Assembly (NCBI RefSeq): GCF_014696315.1
Contig: NZ_JACJPX010000011.1
Span: forward strand, 62,001 to 126,000
Direction: 5' to 3'
From: Calothrix membranacea FACHB-236
GTDB lineage: Bacteria > Cyanobacteriota > Cyanobacteriia > Cyanobacteriales > Nostocaceae
DNA length: 64,000 bases
Of the stretch, positions 17,021 to 27,287 are shown piece after piece. Under the pieces are notes generated by a model. The model ran no database searches, was not told the DNA's origin, and was given only the letters and a program-made list of their open reading frames with translations. A program made the position numbers and the translations under genes. Within the stretch, counting starts at the first letter, position 1. Every line of letters starts with the position of its first letter.

Positions 17021-17671
17021 TTATAACTTTTGATTAAAAGTGTCTTTGAGAACTGTACGAGCAGCCAAGTGATTTCGAGTAGAAGTCAAAATTTCTGATT
17101 CTCTTTCTAGCCGAGCCGCTGTATCACGCATTTCTAGCAATGACTGCTGTTCCGCGGCTACGCCATAAAGGTTACTTGCCACCCAATAAGATAACTCTGT
17201 AGGCAAATCGGGTACATCTTCTGGTAATTCAATATTTTGTTCTGTTAACTTCGCTGAAAGACGCACAACATCTCGTAGCAGCTGTTCTACTTCAGAAGCT
17301 AAAGGTCGCAAATCCTTGATTGGTGTTTGGTCTTCAAACCACTCAACCAAAGCCACGCGGTAGGGTTTTTCTCGAATATACTCTAAAACACGGAATCTTT
17401 GCTGACCTAAAGTTAACATCTTCATTCGGTCATCTGGCAGTCGCTGATAATGAATAATCTCTGCACAGCAACCAACATTAGCAATGGTACCTTTGACCGG
17501 ATCAACCATCAAAACACCAAACCTGCGATCGCTTTCGAGAATCGTGTTCATCATGATTCGGTAGCGAAATTCAAAAATATGCAGGGGTAATGGTCTGCCA
17601 GGAAAAAGAACTACTTCAGGTAACGGGAACAGAGGTAGTTCGCGAACTGCAATTCTAGAAGAGGATGTCAT
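17021..17671 (-). CDS. LON peptidase substrate-binding domain protein
   Basis: The 216-residue protein is a stand-alone Lon N-terminal (LAN/PUA-like) domain. It opens with VRELPLFPLPEVVLFPGRPLPLHIFEFRYRIMM and continues with RRFGVLMVD and LTLGQQRFRV. There is no AAA+ or peptidase domain. Such proteins are common in cyanobacteria and may present substrates to proteases, but the role is not established. The C-terminal half is helical, with heptad-like leucines. The gene ends tail-to-tail with pheA with a 1-nt gap, so the two transcripts must share or overlap their 3' ends. Confidence 0.88.
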   Translation of the reverse strand: MTSSSRIAVRELPLFPLPEVVLFPGRPLPLHIFEFRYRIMMNTILESDRRFGVLMVDPVKGTIANVGCCAEIIHYQRLPDDRMKMLTLGQQRFRVLEYIREKPYRVALVEWFEDQTPIKDLRPLASEVEQLLRDVVRLSAKLTEQNIELPEDVPDLPTELSYWVASNLYGVAAEQQSLLEMRDTAARLERESEILTSTRNHLAARTVLKDTFNQKL

Positions 17672-17762
17672 AGTTACTCTGGTATAAATTTAATCGTTAA
17701 AATTTATGAGTCTCTGTTTCTCCCGTACTATGTTTACATTCTATCATTTGTTTTAAAGCTCA

Positions 17763-17794
17763 GAAAAAGCCCTGAGAGATATTTCTTCAGGGCT
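17763..17794 (-). terminator. Rho-independent terminator of the str operon
   Basis: On the minus strand AGCCCTGA and TCAGGGCT form an 8-bp stem with an 11-nt loop, followed directly by TTTTT. It lies about 85 nt downstream of rpsJ, the last str gene. Confidence 0.8.
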
Positions 17795-17879
17795 ATGTAA
17801 GTATTAATACAAAAGTCATTGTCAAAAGGCAAATGTCAATGGTTATGACTTATGTGACTTTTGACTCTTGAGCATAGAA

Positions 17880-18197
17880 TTAAAGTTTTACTTCGATGTC
17901 CACACCAGATGGCAGATCCAGCTTCATTAGCGCATCAATAGTTTTAGAGGAAGGTTGATAAATGTCAATAATCCGGCGATGGGTGCGAGTTTCAAAGTGT
18001 TCGCGGGAATCTTTATCTACGTGAGGCGATCGCAATACACAATAGATCTTACGTTTTGTTGGTAAAGGAATGGGCCCGATAGCTGTAGCGTTAGTGCGGT
18101 TAGCTGTGTCTACAATCTTCTCGCAAGATGTATCTAATAAACGACGATCAAAAGCTTGTAAGCGGATTCTAATTTTCTGCTGCTGTAGAGTTGCCAT
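17880..18197 (-). CDS. rpsJ: 30S ribosomal protein S10
   Basis: The 105-residue protein contains the S10 core [49 protein letters not shown] and the C-terminal [13 protein letters not shown]. It is part of the 30S head and the NusE transcription factor. In cyanobacteria rpsJ sits after tuf at the end of the str operon rather than heading the S10 operon, as here. About 210 nt separate it from tuf, including a strong hairpin and STRR sequence, so it may also have its own promoter or be processed separately. Confidence 0.98.
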   Translation of the reverse strand: MATLQQQKIRIRLQAFDRRLLDTSCEKIVDTANRTNATAIGPIPLPTKRKIYCVLRSPHVDKDSREHFETRTHRRIIDIYQPSSKTIDALMKLDLPSGVDIEVKL

Positions 18198-18235
18198 CTT
18201 TAGTTTTCTAGGTTCTGATTATTTAAGGGACTGGA

Positions 18236-18285
18236 AGGGAGTGGGGATTAGGGGTAATGGGGGCTGGGGATTGGGGAGTAGGAGA
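18236..18285. repeat. STRR tract between tuf and rpsJ
   Basis: Tandem GGGGATT/GGGGTAAT/GGGGGCT-type units (GGGGATTAGGGGTAATGG and similar) lie inside the str operon, just upstream of rpsJ. Such repeats are normally found between transcription units. Confidence 0.7.
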
Positions 18286-18352
18286 TAAAATTCCCATCCC
18301 TGATCTCTCATTCCCAATCGCTAATCCCTTTAATCGTTAATCGAAGGAAGAG

Positions 18353-18389
18353 AAAGGAGCAGAGAAGATTTTGCCATCTCTGCTCCTTT
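18353..18389. terminator. 13-bp hairpin between tuf and rpsJ
   Basis: AAAGGAGCAGAGA pairs perfectly with TCTCTGCTCCTTT. It starts about 20 nt after the tuf stop on the minus strand. A short T-run (TTTCTCTTCC) follows on that strand, so it may attenuate or terminate tuf transcription, or stabilise the tuf mRNA end. Confidence 0.65.
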
Positions 18390-18408
18390 TGAATTAAGTT
18401 GAAAGGTG

Positions 18409-19638
18409 CTATTTGACGATTTTAGAAACGACACCAGCACCGATGGTACGACCACCTTCACGAATCGCAAAGCGCATTCCTTGCTCAATTGCGATTGGGT
18501 TGATCAATTCTACAGTCATCTTGATGCGATCGCCTGGCATTACCATTTCTGCCGCAGCGCCTTCATCAGTGGTGAAAGCTTGGATGGTGCCGGTTACATC
18601 TGTTGTCCGTACATAAAACTGGGGACGGTAGCCTGCGAAAAATGGGGTTTTCCGACCGCCTTCTTTTTCTGTCAGAACATACACTTCACCTTCAAATTGA
18701 GTGTGAGGTGTAATAGAACCGGGTTTAGCTAGTACCATACCCCGTTCAATATCTGCCTTTTGGATACCGCGCAGTAATACACCTGCGTTATCACCAGCTA
18801 AACCTTCATCTAGACTCTTCTTGAACATTTCAATCCCAGTAACTGTGGTGTTACGGGTATCTCTAATGCCCACCAACTCGACGACATCGCCGACCTTAAC
18901 TTTACCCCGTTCAATCCGTCCAGTAGCAACAGTACCACGACCTGTGATGGAGAATACGTCTTCTACGGCCATCAGGAAGGGTTGGTCAACAGCACGCTCT
19001 GGGGTCGGGATGTAGGAGTCTACAGCATCCATCAGTTCATAGATTTTATCTACCCACTGATTCTCGCCACGCTGGGTCTTGGGGTTAGCAGTCATAGCTT
19101 CCAGTGCTTGTAGACCAGATCCTTTGATGATGGGTATGTCATCGCCAGGGAAATCATAGCTAGAAAGCAGTTCTCTAAGTTCTAGTTCTACTAGTTCTAG
19201 TAGTTCTGGGTCATCCATTAAGTCTTCTTTGTTCAAGAAGACAACCAAGCTGGGAACGCCTACCTGTTTTGCTAGCAGGATGTGTTCGCGGGTTTGGGGC
19301 ATGGGGCCATCGGTAGCAGCTACTACCAGAATTGCTCCGTCCATTTGGGCTGCACCAGTGATCATGTTTTTCACGTAGTCAGCATGTCCTGGACAGTCTA
19401 CGTGAGCATAATGGCGATTTTCGGTTTCATACTCAACGTGAGCGGTATTGATAGTAATACCCCGCGCCTTTTCTTCTGGTGCGTTGTCAATTTGGTCGTA
19501 GCCTTTAGCTACAGCTTGGCCTAGAGCCGCCAAGGTCATGGTGATGGCTGCTGTTAATGTTGTTTTACCGTGGTCAACGTGGCCAACAGTACCGATGTTA
19601 ACGTGAGGTTTTTTCCTTTCAAACTTTGCGCGTGCCAT
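18409..19638 (-). CDS. tuf: Elongation factor Tu
   Basis: The 409-residue GTPase delivers aminoacyl-tRNA to the ribosome. The G1 P-loop is GHVDHGKTT near residue 19, DCPGHADY gives G3, and [10 protein letters not shown] gives G4. The C-terminal domains 2 and 3 end in [14 protein letters not shown]. The 10-residue insertion after the G4 region ([22 protein letters not shown]) and the length of 409 match cyanobacterial EF-Tu. It follows fusA after 22 nt in the str operon. Confidence 0.99.
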   Translation of the reverse strand: MARAKFERKKPHVNIGTVGHVDHGKTTLTAAITMTLAALGQAVAKGYDQIDNAPEEKARGITINTAHVEYETENRHYAHVDCPGHADYVKNMITGAAQMDGAILVVAATDGPMPQTREHILLAKQVGVPSLVVFLNKEDLMDDPELLELVELELRELLSSYDFPGDDIPIIKGSGLQALEAMTANPKTQRGENQWVDKIYELMDAVDSYIPTPERAVDQPFLMAVEDVFSITGRGTVATGRIERGKVKVGDVVELVGIRDTRNTTVTGIEMFKKSLDEGLAGDNAGVLLRGIQKADIERGMVLAKPGSITPHTQFEGEVYVLTEKEGGRKTPFFAGYRPQFYVRTTDVTGTIQAFTTDEGAAAEMVMPGDRIKMTVELINPIAIEQGMRFAIREGGRTIGAGVVSKIVK

Positions 19639-19660
19639 GAATGCTCGTTTCCTTTTTTAA

Positions 19661-21739
19661 TTAAGCGTTCCCTTTGCTTTTTGCAATGATTGCCTCAGCC
19701 ACGTTGCGAGGCACTTCGTCGTAGTGGCTAAACTCCATTGAGAAGATGCCCCGACCCTGAGTCTTTGACCGGATATCGGTAGCGTAGCCAAACATTTCTG
19801 CTAATGGGACTTTAGCAGTCACTTTAGCAAGACCTTGCTCAGATCCCATACCCTCAATTTGCCCACGACGGGAATTGAGGTCACCCATGACATCGCCAAG
19901 GAAGTTTTCTGGAACTTCAACTTCAACTTTCATCATAGGCTCTAAAAGGACGGGTGCAGCTTTAGTTACTGCTTCTTTCAACGCCATAGAACCGGCGATT
20001 TTGAAAGCCATTTCTGAAGAGTCTACATCATGGTAAGAGCCATCAACCAAAGTAGCTTTCACATCAATAAGTGGATAGCCAGCTAAAATCCCAGATTCAC
20101 AGCATTCTTTCATTCCTTGTTCTGCAGGGCCAATGTACTCTTTAGGTACAACACCACCCACAATCTTAGAAACAAATTCAAAGCCGCTTCCAGGTTCACC
20201 TGGTTCCAAATCGATCACAACGTGACCGTATTGACCTTTACCACCACTTTGGCGGATAAACTTACCTTCTACTTTGGAGACTGCTTTACGAATTGTTTCG
20301 CGGTAAGCTACTTGGGGCGCACCCACATTTGCTTCCACTTTAAATTCACGTAACATCCGGTCTACCAGAATTTCCAGGTGTAGCTCTCCCATCCCTGCAA
20401 TCACTGTTTGGTTGGTTTCAGGATCGACGTGGACACGGAATGTCGGATCTTCTTCTGAAAGAGATTGCAGCGCCTTGGATAATTTATCCATGTCGTTCTT
20501 GGTTTTGGGTTCAACCGCCACCGAGATCACAGGCTCAGGGATGAATAGAGATTCCAGAATAACTGGTGATCCTTCATCAGTAATAGTGTCACCTGTTAAG
20601 GTATCTTTCAAACCCAATGCTGCGCCTAGATCCCCAGCCCGCATTTCTTCGACATCTTGTCGTTCATCTGCTTTTAAAATAACTAGGCGAGAGATCCGTT
20701 CTTTCTTACCCTTAGTAGCATTGAGAATGTAGCTACCCTTCTTCAGAACACCAGAATAAACGCGCACAAAGGTTAGGCGACCATATGGATCAGCCATAAT
20801 CTTGAATGCCAAAGCCGATAAAGGTTCGTTATCATCAGCCCGACGTTCAACGGTATCACCATTGGGTAATGTGCCTTGAATTGCTGGGACATCAATTGGT
20901 GCTGGCAGGTAATCTACCACTGCATCCAGCATTAGCTGTACGCCTTTGTTTTTGAATGCTGAACCACAAAGCACCGGCACAATCGTACCAGCAATTGTTC
21001 CTTTCCGTAGAGCAGCCTGAATTTCCGCTTCTGTAAGTTCTTCACCCTCGAAGTACTTAGTCATCAGATCGTCGTCGGTTTCTGCTACCGCTTCGATCAG
21101 TTTTGTGCGGTATTCTGCTGCTTGCTCTTGCAATTCGGCGGGAATTTCAGTTTCCTGAATATCTGTTCCCTGATCGTTGTTGTAAATATAGGCACGCATG
21201 CGTACCAGGTCAACGATGCCTTTAAATTCGGTTTCACTACCAATTGGCAATTGAATGGCAATAGCATTAGCTCGCAAGCGATCGCGCATTTGCTCATGAA
21301 CTCTGTAGAAGTTCGCGCCTGTACGATCCATCTTGTTGATAAAGGCTATCCGCGGCACTTTATAGCGGTCTGCTTGTCGCCATACTGTTTCTGACTGTGG
21401 TTGTACACCACCCACAGAACAGAATACGGCGATTACACCATCCAACACACGCATGGAGCGTTCAACTTCGATAGTGAAGTCAACGTGACCTGGAGTATCG
21501 ATAATGTTTATTTGATGATCTTTCCAGCTGGTACTAATAGCAGCCGCGGTGATGGTAATTCCTCTTTCCCGCTCCTGCTCCATCCAGTCTGTAACGGCTG
21601 TTCCTTCATGAACTTCGCCAATTTTATGAATTATCCCAGAGTAAAACAATATTCTCTCTGTTGTTGTTGTCTTGCCCGCATCTATATGCGCCGCAATACC
21701 GATATTGCGTACTCTCTCTAGCGGGATCGTACGTGCCAC
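19661..21739 (-). CDS. fusA: Elongation factor G
   Basis: The 692-residue translocase has the GTPase motifs [27 protein letters not shown] and NKMDRTGA in domain I. The decoding-tip domain IV segment includes [15 protein letters not shown], and domain V carries the [16 protein letters not shown] stretch. It drives tRNA-mRNA translocation. The length is normal for bacterial EF-G. It lies 138 nt after rpsG in the str operon and 22 nt before tuf. Confidence 0.99.
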   Translation of the reverse strand: MARTIPLERVRNIGIAAHIDAGKTTTTERILFYSGIIHKIGEVHEGTAVTDWMEQERERGITITAAAISTSWKDHQINIIDTPGHVDFTIEVERSMRVLDGVIAVFCSVGGVQPQSETVWRQADRYKVPRIAFINKMDRTGANFYRVHEQMRDRLRANAIAIQLPIGSETEFKGIVDLVRMRAYIYNNDQGTDIQETEIPAELQEQAAEYRTKLIEAVAETDDDLMTKYFEGEELTEAEIQAALRKGTIAGTIVPVLCGSAFKNKGVQLMLDAVVDYLPAPIDVPAIQGTLPNGDTVERRADDNEPLSALAFKIMADPYGRLTFVRVYSGVLKKGSYILNATKGKKERISRLVILKADERQDVEEMRAGDLGAALGLKDTLTGDTITDEGSPVILESLFIPEPVISVAVEPKTKNDMDKLSKALQSLSEEDPTFRVHVDPETNQTVIAGMGELHLEILVDRMLREFKVEANVGAPQVAYRETIRKAVSKVEGKFIRQSGGKGQYGHVVIDLEPGEPGSGFEFVSKIVGGVVPKEYIGPAEQGMKECCESGILAGYPLIDVKATLVDGSYHDVDSSEMAFKIAGSMALKEAVTKAAPVLLEPMMKVEVEVPENFLGDVMGDLNSRRGQIEGMGSEQGLAKVTAKVPLAEMFGYATDIRSKTQGRGIFSMEFSHYDEVPRNVAEAIIAKSKGNA

Positions 21740-21877
21740 AGTAGCCTCCTATAGTTTTTGCCTCATGATATCTTGTATATTACTCTTTGTTAAGATTCTA
21801 TACTTTTACGGAAAACCGTCTGCTTTTGAAAATCCGCGATATATCGCTCTTGGATGTACGATATATCGCTTCTAAAA

Positions 21878-22348
21878 TTAGTAACGATAGTGAGCAAAGG
21901 CTTTGTTGGCTTCTGCCATGCGGTGTGTTTCTTCCCGCTTACGAATGGCATTTCCGGTCTCATTGGCAGCATCCATTAGCTCATTAGCTAATTTGCCAGC
22001 CATTGTCCTTCCGGCTCTAGAACGAGAAAATTGTACCAGCCAACGTAGCGCTAGGGTAGTGCCCCGTTCTGAACGCACTTCCATTGGTACTTGGTAAGTC
22101 GCTCCCCCAACTCGGCGAGCTTTTACCTCTACTAGAGGCGTTGCATTACGCACCGCTCTTTCAAAGGTTTCTAACGCAGGATTACCAGTGCGTTCCTCTA
22201 TTGTTTTTAAGGCATCATAAACAATGCGTGCAGCTAGTGATTTTTTACCATGACGCATTACTCGCCGCATCATCATGCTAACTAGGCGGCTATTATAAAC
22301 TGAGTCAGGCGGAACTGGGCGCCTTTGACTAACACCACGACGAGACAT
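21878..22348 (-). CDS. rpsG: 30S ribosomal protein S7
   Basis: The 156-residue protein matches S7 throughout: [68 protein letters not shown] and the C-terminal [20 protein letters not shown]. It nucleates assembly of the 30S head. It is separated from rpsL by 386 nt, unusually wide for this gene pair. Confidence 0.99.
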   Translation of the reverse strand: MSRRGVSQRRPVPPDSVYNSRLVSMMMRRVMRHGKKSLAARIVYDALKTIEERTGNPALETFERAVRNATPLVEVKARRVGGATYQVPMEVRSERGTTLALRWLVQFSRSRAGRTMAGKLANELMDAANETGNAIRKREETHRMAEANKAFAHYRY

Positions 22349-22734
22349 ACTTCACCCTTAATTCGGTTTTGGCAACGAAATTATATGCTATCAGACACCG
22401 GAAACTAAAAGCGGTAGGAAACGCCGCTCAAACTTCCTCTATTTTTCTTTTACAGATGCAGCCAGGCAAACTTACTTTACTTGTTACCTGCCACCAGATA
22501 GACAAGGCGACAACATTAATAAACCTTAATATCTAGATTAAAGCGTTGCTGTCACTTTATACGATTTGGTTCAAAATTTCCTACACTTGCTCGCTTAGTG
22601 CAGGAGCTTGATTTGTTTACACAGACACAAGAACTATAACTAATGCTGCGATCGCAAATACCACTTTTTCCGTCCCTGAGCTAATCAAAATTAGACGATT
22701 AATCGTAAATTTTATGCGATTAACCGCCTATTTC
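22349..22734 (-). other. Wide intergenic gap inside the str operon
   Basis: The gap between rpsL and rpsG holds no gene. It contains a GCGATCGC octamer, several AT-rich blocks, and no obvious terminator. It may contain an internal promoter for rpsG-fusA-tuf. Confidence 0.45.
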
Positions 22735-23118
22735 CTATTTTTTCGCTTCTTTTGGACGCTTAGTTCCATATTTGGAACGACCTTGCTTACGGTCTTTGAC
22801 TCCTGCTGTATCTAACGTGCCACGGATGATGTGGTATCTCACGCCAGGGAGGTCTTTAACCCGACCGCCACGAATCATCACAACAGAGTGTTCTTGCAAG
22901 TTGTGACCAATGCCTGGAATGTAAGCTGTAACTTCAAATCCAGAAGTTAGCCTGACTCTTGCCACTTTCCGGAGTGCTGAGTTAGGCTTTTTAGGCGTAG
23001 TCGTGTATACTCTGGTACAAACACCCCGACGTTGGGGACATTGCTTCAGAGCCGGAGATTTGGTTTTCTGACGCGCTTGTTCGCGTTCATTACGGATGAG
23101 CTGCTGTATTGTTGGCAT
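22735..23118 (-). CDS. rpsL: 30S ribosomal protein S12
   Basis: The 127-residue protein has the decoding-centre segments [21 protein letters not shown] and [21 protein letters not shown], including the PNSALRK lysine and the [10 protein letters not shown] loop where streptomycin-resistance changes arise in other bacteria. The wild-type lysines are present. It is the first gene of the str operon. The C-terminus [17 protein letters not shown] is normal. Confidence 0.99.
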   Translation of the reverse strand: MPTIQQLIRNEREQARQKTKSPALKQCPQRRGVCTRVYTTTPKKPNSALRKVARVRLTSGFEVTAYIPGIGHNLQEHSVVMIRGGRVKDLPGVRYHIIRGTLDTAGVKDRKQGRSKYGTKRPKEAKK

Positions 23119-23242
23119 GAGTTACAGCGCGTTAGCTGCTTAGTGTCTAAGTTTTAACAAATCCTAATTATAACTTTTTTCAAGGTTTCGTGTCAATTAT
23201 TATTTAGAATTTGGTTCAGTTGCTCAAGAATAGTTGCTTTTA

Positions 23243-23590
23243 CTACTGATTATTGACCAATGAATCTTGATGAAGGTCAAAAGAATTACCACAGCCACAA
23301 ATGGCGTTAGCTTGGGGATTTTGAAAGCGAAAGCCACCACCCATCAGATCTTCTGAATAATCAACTGTTAATCCATCAATATATTTTAAACTTTCGGCAT
23401 CGACAACTAACTGGATGCCATTTAAGTCAAAAATGCGATCGCTAACTTTTACCGTTTCATCAAAAGACATATCATAAAACCACCCAGAACAACCGCCAGG
23501 TTTAATTGCTAAACGAAATAAAACATTTTGTGGCTGCTTTAACTTTAATCGCTTAATTTCATTTGCAGCGGCTGGACTCAATTGAATCAT
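23243..23590 (-). CDS. HesB/IscA-type iron-sulfur carrier protein
   Basis: The 115-residue A-type carrier has the three conserved cysteines: one in PGGCSGWFYDMSF and two in the C-terminal ICGCGNSFDL. These bind the Fe-S cluster that it passes to apoproteins. The ATG giving MIQLSPAAANEIKRLKL is the family-typical start; an upstream ATG would add ten residues. It is not inside a nif or suf cluster here, so it is a housekeeping IscA/HesB-like carrier rather than the nitrogenase-linked hesB, as far as context shows. Confidence 0.92.
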   Translation of the reverse strand: MIQLSPAAANEIKRLKLKQPQNVLFRLAIKPGGCSGWFYDMSFDETVKVSDRIFDLNGIQLVVDAESLKYIDGLTVDYSEDLMGGGFRFQNPQANAICGCGNSFDLHQDSLVNNQ

Positions 23591-23638
23591 GGAATTTAGT
23601 CTAAAAATTTCCAACTCCATATTTACAGTATTACAGAA

Positions 23639-23689
23639 TGGGGATTGGGGATTAGGGACTGGGGATTAGGGTGATGAGGAAGATGGGGA
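23639..23689. repeat. STRR tract upstream of the IscA-like gene
   Basis: Tandem GGGGATT/AGGGACT/GGGGATTAGG units lie between the IscA-like gene and the cupin gene. The type is typical of Nostocales. Confidence 0.75.
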
Positions 23690-23790
23690 AATAACCAAAC
23701 ACCATATAATAAAAAATCCCACCAAATAGAAGGTGGGATGAGTATAAAAAACTTATAAGGCAAAAATAAGGCTAAATGAGCGATCGCATT

Positions 23791-24219
23791 TTAACGGCTT
23801 TGATCGCCAGTGCGGGCATAATCATCTTGATAGCGGATAATATCGTCTTCACCCAAGTATTCACCATTCTGTACTTCAATCAGCACTAAGGGAATTACGC
23901 CAGGATTTTCGAGGCGGTGGGCTGTACATTGAGGTACATAGGTAGACTGATTATTGCTTAATAAAACTTCTTTTTCACCACAAACTACCCTTGCAGTACC
24001 AGAAACGACAATCCAGTGTTCGCTGCGGTGATGATGCATTTGCAGGCTAAGGCGGTGTCCAGGCTTAACTTCGATACGTTTAATTTTGTATCCCCGCCCT
24101 TCTTCCAAAACTGTAAAAGAACCCCAAGGGCGTAATTCAGTTGCTGCAACGCCTCTGGAAGTTATCGCTGGAGGTAAGGGCAGAGTGTTAGTTTGTGTTG
24201 TTTCTGAAATTTGAACCAT
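23791..24219 (-). CDS. Mannose-6-phosphate isomerase-type cupin (PMI type II C-terminal domain)
   Basis: The 142-residue single-domain cupin has RPWGSFTVLEEGRGYKIKRIEV, PGHRLSLQMHHHRSEHWIVVSGTARV (metal-binding histidines in MHHHRSEHW), and STYVPQCTAHRLENPG with a further His. This matches the C-terminal isomerase domain of bifunctional mannose-1-P guanylyltransferase/mannose-6-P isomerase, here stand-alone. It would interconvert fructose-6-P and mannose-6-P for GDP-mannose and exopolysaccharide supply. The ATG following GAGG with a 5-nt spacer was chosen over the ATG 7 codons upstream. Confidence 0.88.
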   Translation of the reverse strand: MVQISETTQTNTLPLPPAITSRGVAATELRPWGSFTVLEEGRGYKIKRIEVKPGHRLSLQMHHHRSEHWIVVSGTARVVCGEKEVLLSNNQSTYVPQCTAHRLENPGVIPLVLIEVQNGEYLGEDDIIRYQDDYARTGDQSR

Positions 24220-24524
24220 AGTTACCTCATTTAAAGACATAACAAACCGTCTGTACTTTAGGAACCATTGATGAGAATTCTGGCGTTACCGTGCAGTTGC
24301 GAAAATCGAGAATCGAGGTCGCACCTTGCCAACGATAACAAAAGCAATCTTGAGGATGTAAAAGACTCCTACTAAAACTACAGCGTCTATACCAATTCTT
24401 CATCAAACACATGGGCAGCTTTTTCTTAACTTTATGAAGGAATTGGGGATTAGGTAATTGGTAATCGGTAATTGGCAGAAATAAAAAATAATAAATAACA
24501 ATCCCCAATGCCCAATGCCCTAAA
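24220..24524. other. Intergenic region, about 300 nt, with STRR
   Basis: The region between the cupin gene and the glycosidase gene contains STRR sequence (ATTGGGG, GTAATTGGTAATCGGTAATTGG, CCCCAATGCCCAATGCCC, about 24441-24520). An open frame of 93 codons crosses it, but its product is biased by the repeats and looks non-biological. Confidence 0.6.
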
Positions 24525-26480
24525 TCACTTTTGTTCCAAGAAAATACCTATCCCGTTGTGGACACGTGCAGCGGTACTGGGAGAACGATCAATTAGTTGC
24601 CCTCCTAAGTAAAGACTGGTAGAACTACCACCATCTAAATTGAGTGCATCTACACAACCTAGAAGTTGCATTAGCCGTGCGTGTTCCGCTAAGGTAGGGC
24701 CAGGGCCGCCAGCACGGTTATGTACAGCAGCAATCATCAAATTACCTGTGGCATTTGTGCAAATACCACTGCGAATTGCTCTTTCAGCAATAAAAGCATC
24801 ACTAAATTTTTCGCCTTTTGCATCGAGGACAATTTGACGGTTTTTGATTAGTAGTGGCCCCGCACCGATAATATTGGCATAACGACTAATTTCATTAGGA
24901 ACTGTGCCACTTGTAATACTAACTGCGCTACCAATAGGTAATTGGGCAGCAGTATTCACTGCATTACCTCGTAAAGTTAAAAGGTAGCCATCTAAGGGAA
25001 TAGGAAAGTTTGTTTGCCCAGCTTTACCACCGGGTAATTGATTGGTAACTTGGTCTTTCTGAACAATTAAGATGATTTCGTTATCTGTCAGGGGAGTGTA
25101 AGTTTGACCCCAAGTTGGCGTATAACGGGCAATACCACTCTGAACATAGGCACTATTAAGAAACAGAATTGGCGATCGCAAATTATTCGGAGCAATTAAA
25201 GTTTCCTGTAAGGTGAGGCGATCAAAATAAAATTCGCCGGCATCATTCCAAGCGATCGCACCTCGGTTTAATATCGGCCCTGATATCCACTGACCATTTT
25301 GGCGAATAGCACCTAAAGGTAAGCGATTATTGCGGTTAAAGTAACCACCATTAATTGCTGCTGCTGCTGAGAATTTAGGTGCTATCTGAATTAACGGTGC
25401 AGTCCCCGCTACACCATTAACGTTACTGCGGATAGGTTTGAGAGTTAGCCCAAAGGAACGAGGATTAATTTCTAACCAAACTACCGGAAAGCGTTCTGTC
25501 CCTAAATTAACTAACTGCTGCCGCCAGTTCAATCCCCTAGCCCAACTAATATTCTTTTCTACCAGTGCATCGGGTCGAACTTCTATAATTAAGCGATTGG
25601 GATTAGCAACAGTATTAATTCGGGGAGACATCCCAAAGGGAATGCTTAAACTAATTACAGTTTGGTTTTTCACTACCTCCACTTGCTTAATTAGTGGTTC
25701 TGATGTGGGCGTTGGTAATAATTGTTTGAGCAGATTTGGTAATGGTGTTGGCAAGGGTGCTGGCGGTATAGGAGTATACCTTTGTATTAAAGCGGGATCG
25801 GCAATGCCATCTATGGTAATTTTCCAGATTCTATGAGGAATTTTAGGAGCTTTCGCTGTTGTTGCAGTATCGGGGTCTTGCGGACTTTTAGTTGGTAATT
25901 CTTGTGTAACTTGCCAAGGAGTTGGGCGGTCTAAATTTATAGTGATGCGATCGCCAAAACTTTCTTGATTTTGTGATATTTCTGTGACATTTGCAGCAGG
26001 TGTAGAAATCACTAAAATGTTGCCATTAGCTTGCATCTGCCATCCTGCGGTTTGAGCAAAATTAGTAATATCTAAATAGCGATATCCTCTTTGCAACCAA
26101 GCACCTAAAATTAATGGTGTTGTACTAGACGAAAACCAATTTATTGGTTGTCTAGCTGGATTGTTGCTGCTCAATAAATCTACGCCAATTAATTGCCTAA
26201 GTACGCCATCACTCAATTGAGTTGTCAGTTGAGCGGCATTTCCTGGTTGCTGCAACCAAGCTCCTGATAAAGTACGACCATTGAGCGATATTTGATTGCC
26301 AGAGGCGATTACCCTAGAGAAGGAAGCTTGAGATGACTGTGGCGTTAATGATGGTGTGGGAATATTCGTTGAGGGTAACTGTTGGGCCCTTGTAGTACTG
26401 GTAGTATATAAACACAGTGCTGTAGCAATTATGGGCGAAATATGAGCCAAAATAAACCTGCTATGACTTCTTTTGACCAT
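24525..26480 (-). CDS. Secreted phosphodiester glycosidase (NAGPA-like) family protein
   Basis: From the chosen start the product is 651 residues and begins with a signal peptide (MVKRSHSRFILAHISPIIATALCLY, cleavage after TRA-Q). Upstream ATGs in frame add about 16 or 35 residues without signal character, so this start is preferred but not certain. The N-terminal half is Pro-rich and carries AMIN-like beta repeats (ISLNGRTLSGAWLQQ, ITINLDRPTPW, NRLIIEVRPDALV). The C-terminal half is a NAGPA domain (PF09992 type), shown by AAINGGYFNR, NLDGGSSTSLYLGG and the final ARVHNGIGIFLE. Members remove phosphodiester-linked sugars or act on exopolysaccharide. It is exported and likely works on the envelope. 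Confidence 0.85.
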   Translation of the reverse strand: MVKRSHSRFILAHISPIIATALCLYTTSTTRAQQLPSTNIPTPSLTPQSSQASFSRVIASGNQISLNGRTLSGAWLQQPGNAAQLTTQLSDGVLRQLIGVDLLSSNNPARQPINWFSSSTTPLILGAWLQRGYRYLDITNFAQTAGWQMQANGNILVISTPAANVTEISQNQESFGDRITINLDRPTPWQVTQELPTKSPQDPDTATTAKAPKIPHRIWKITIDGIADPALIQRYTPIPPAPLPTPLPNLLKQLLPTPTSEPLIKQVEVVKNQTVISLSIPFGMSPRINTVANPNRLIIEVRPDALVEKNISWARGLNWRQQLVNLGTERFPVVWLEINPRSFGLTLKPIRSNVNGVAGTAPLIQIAPKFSAAAAINGGYFNRNNRLPLGAIRQNGQWISGPILNRGAIAWNDAGEFYFDRLTLQETLIAPNNLRSPILFLNSAYVQSGIARYTPTWGQTYTPLTDNEIILIVQKDQVTNQLPGGKAGQTNFPIPLDGYLLTLRGNAVNTAAQLPIGSAVSITSGTVPNEISRYANIIGAGPLLIKNRQIVLDAKGEKFSDAFIAERAIRSGICTNATGNLMIAAVHNRAGGPGPTLAEHARLMQLLGCVDALNLDGGSSTSLYLGGQLIDRSPSTAARVHNGIGIFLEQK

Positions 26481-27287
26481 AGCAGTGGGACACTTTTGTC
26501 GATAATAATAATGCGGCATTTTTAACATGATTTGCTGGTACTTTTGAAAGCTATCACCCAAAATGTAAGTTGACTTATGATGCAAAATCTAAAAAAACTA
26601 TGATCAAAGCTATCAAAAAACGTGATAATATACATGATGGCTTGTTATCTCTTGTAGACACAAACAAGCATTTGTTACTCCAAACCACTGCAATTAAGTG
26701 TTTTAACTGGCACTTCCAGTAGTCTAAGACGGTAGTTTTAGAAATCAGCGCTGGATTAGAATATTCCCTCCTCACCGATGTTTGCTACTGTTGCTACTTA
26801 AGTGAGGTAAAGCTAGTAGTAACGCAAGTGGCAATCGATAATTAACCAAAATCTAGATAACAACAGAAATATTTAGGAATTGTCAAATGGGCATATAGTG
26901 TAATAGGCTGATTTTGTTACCGCAATCAGGTAATTTCGGCAACAAAATTGGTGAAGCGATCAGATTGATTTTCGTTTCAGGTGAGCTATAAATAGCTTTA
27001 CTTGAAAAATAGCCATCATCTGGAAAAGCAAGAATTGAGAAACTACTTAGCTTCACGCGGGATATAAATATAAAGGCATTTAGGGCAAAAGTAATTTGTC
27101 TAACTCAGCATAAACACATAAAAAAATAACGCGATTATTTTAACACGGGAGAACTACAACAACAGACCGAAGTTAAAATTTTTTTTCCCTAAATTTCGGT
27201 GAATGTCTATATTCTCCACTGTAAATCTTAGAAATTTTTCTCATCGGCGGCGGCAAAATTAGTAACTCAGCATTTCAGGATTAGGCT
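26481..27287. other. Intergenic region upstream of the glutamate synthase gene
   Basis: This 800-nt gap lies between divergent genes. It contains an imperfect inverted repeat at 26911-26948 (ATTTTGTTACCG against CGGCAACAAAAT, 11 of 12 positions). I looked for an NtcA box (GTA-N8-TAC) and did not find one; a GTA-N8-AAC half-match occurs in the same region. No gene or structured RNA was recognised. Confidence 0.5.

Noticed and set aside
24388-24412. CTATACCAATTCTTCATC as a further MITE end
   Set aside because: It resembles the terminal repeat only in its first nine bases and no partner end was found nearby.
24227-24508. 93-codon open frame on the minus strand
   Set aside because: It crosses STRR sequence, has no recognisable protein character, and lacks a supported ribosome site.
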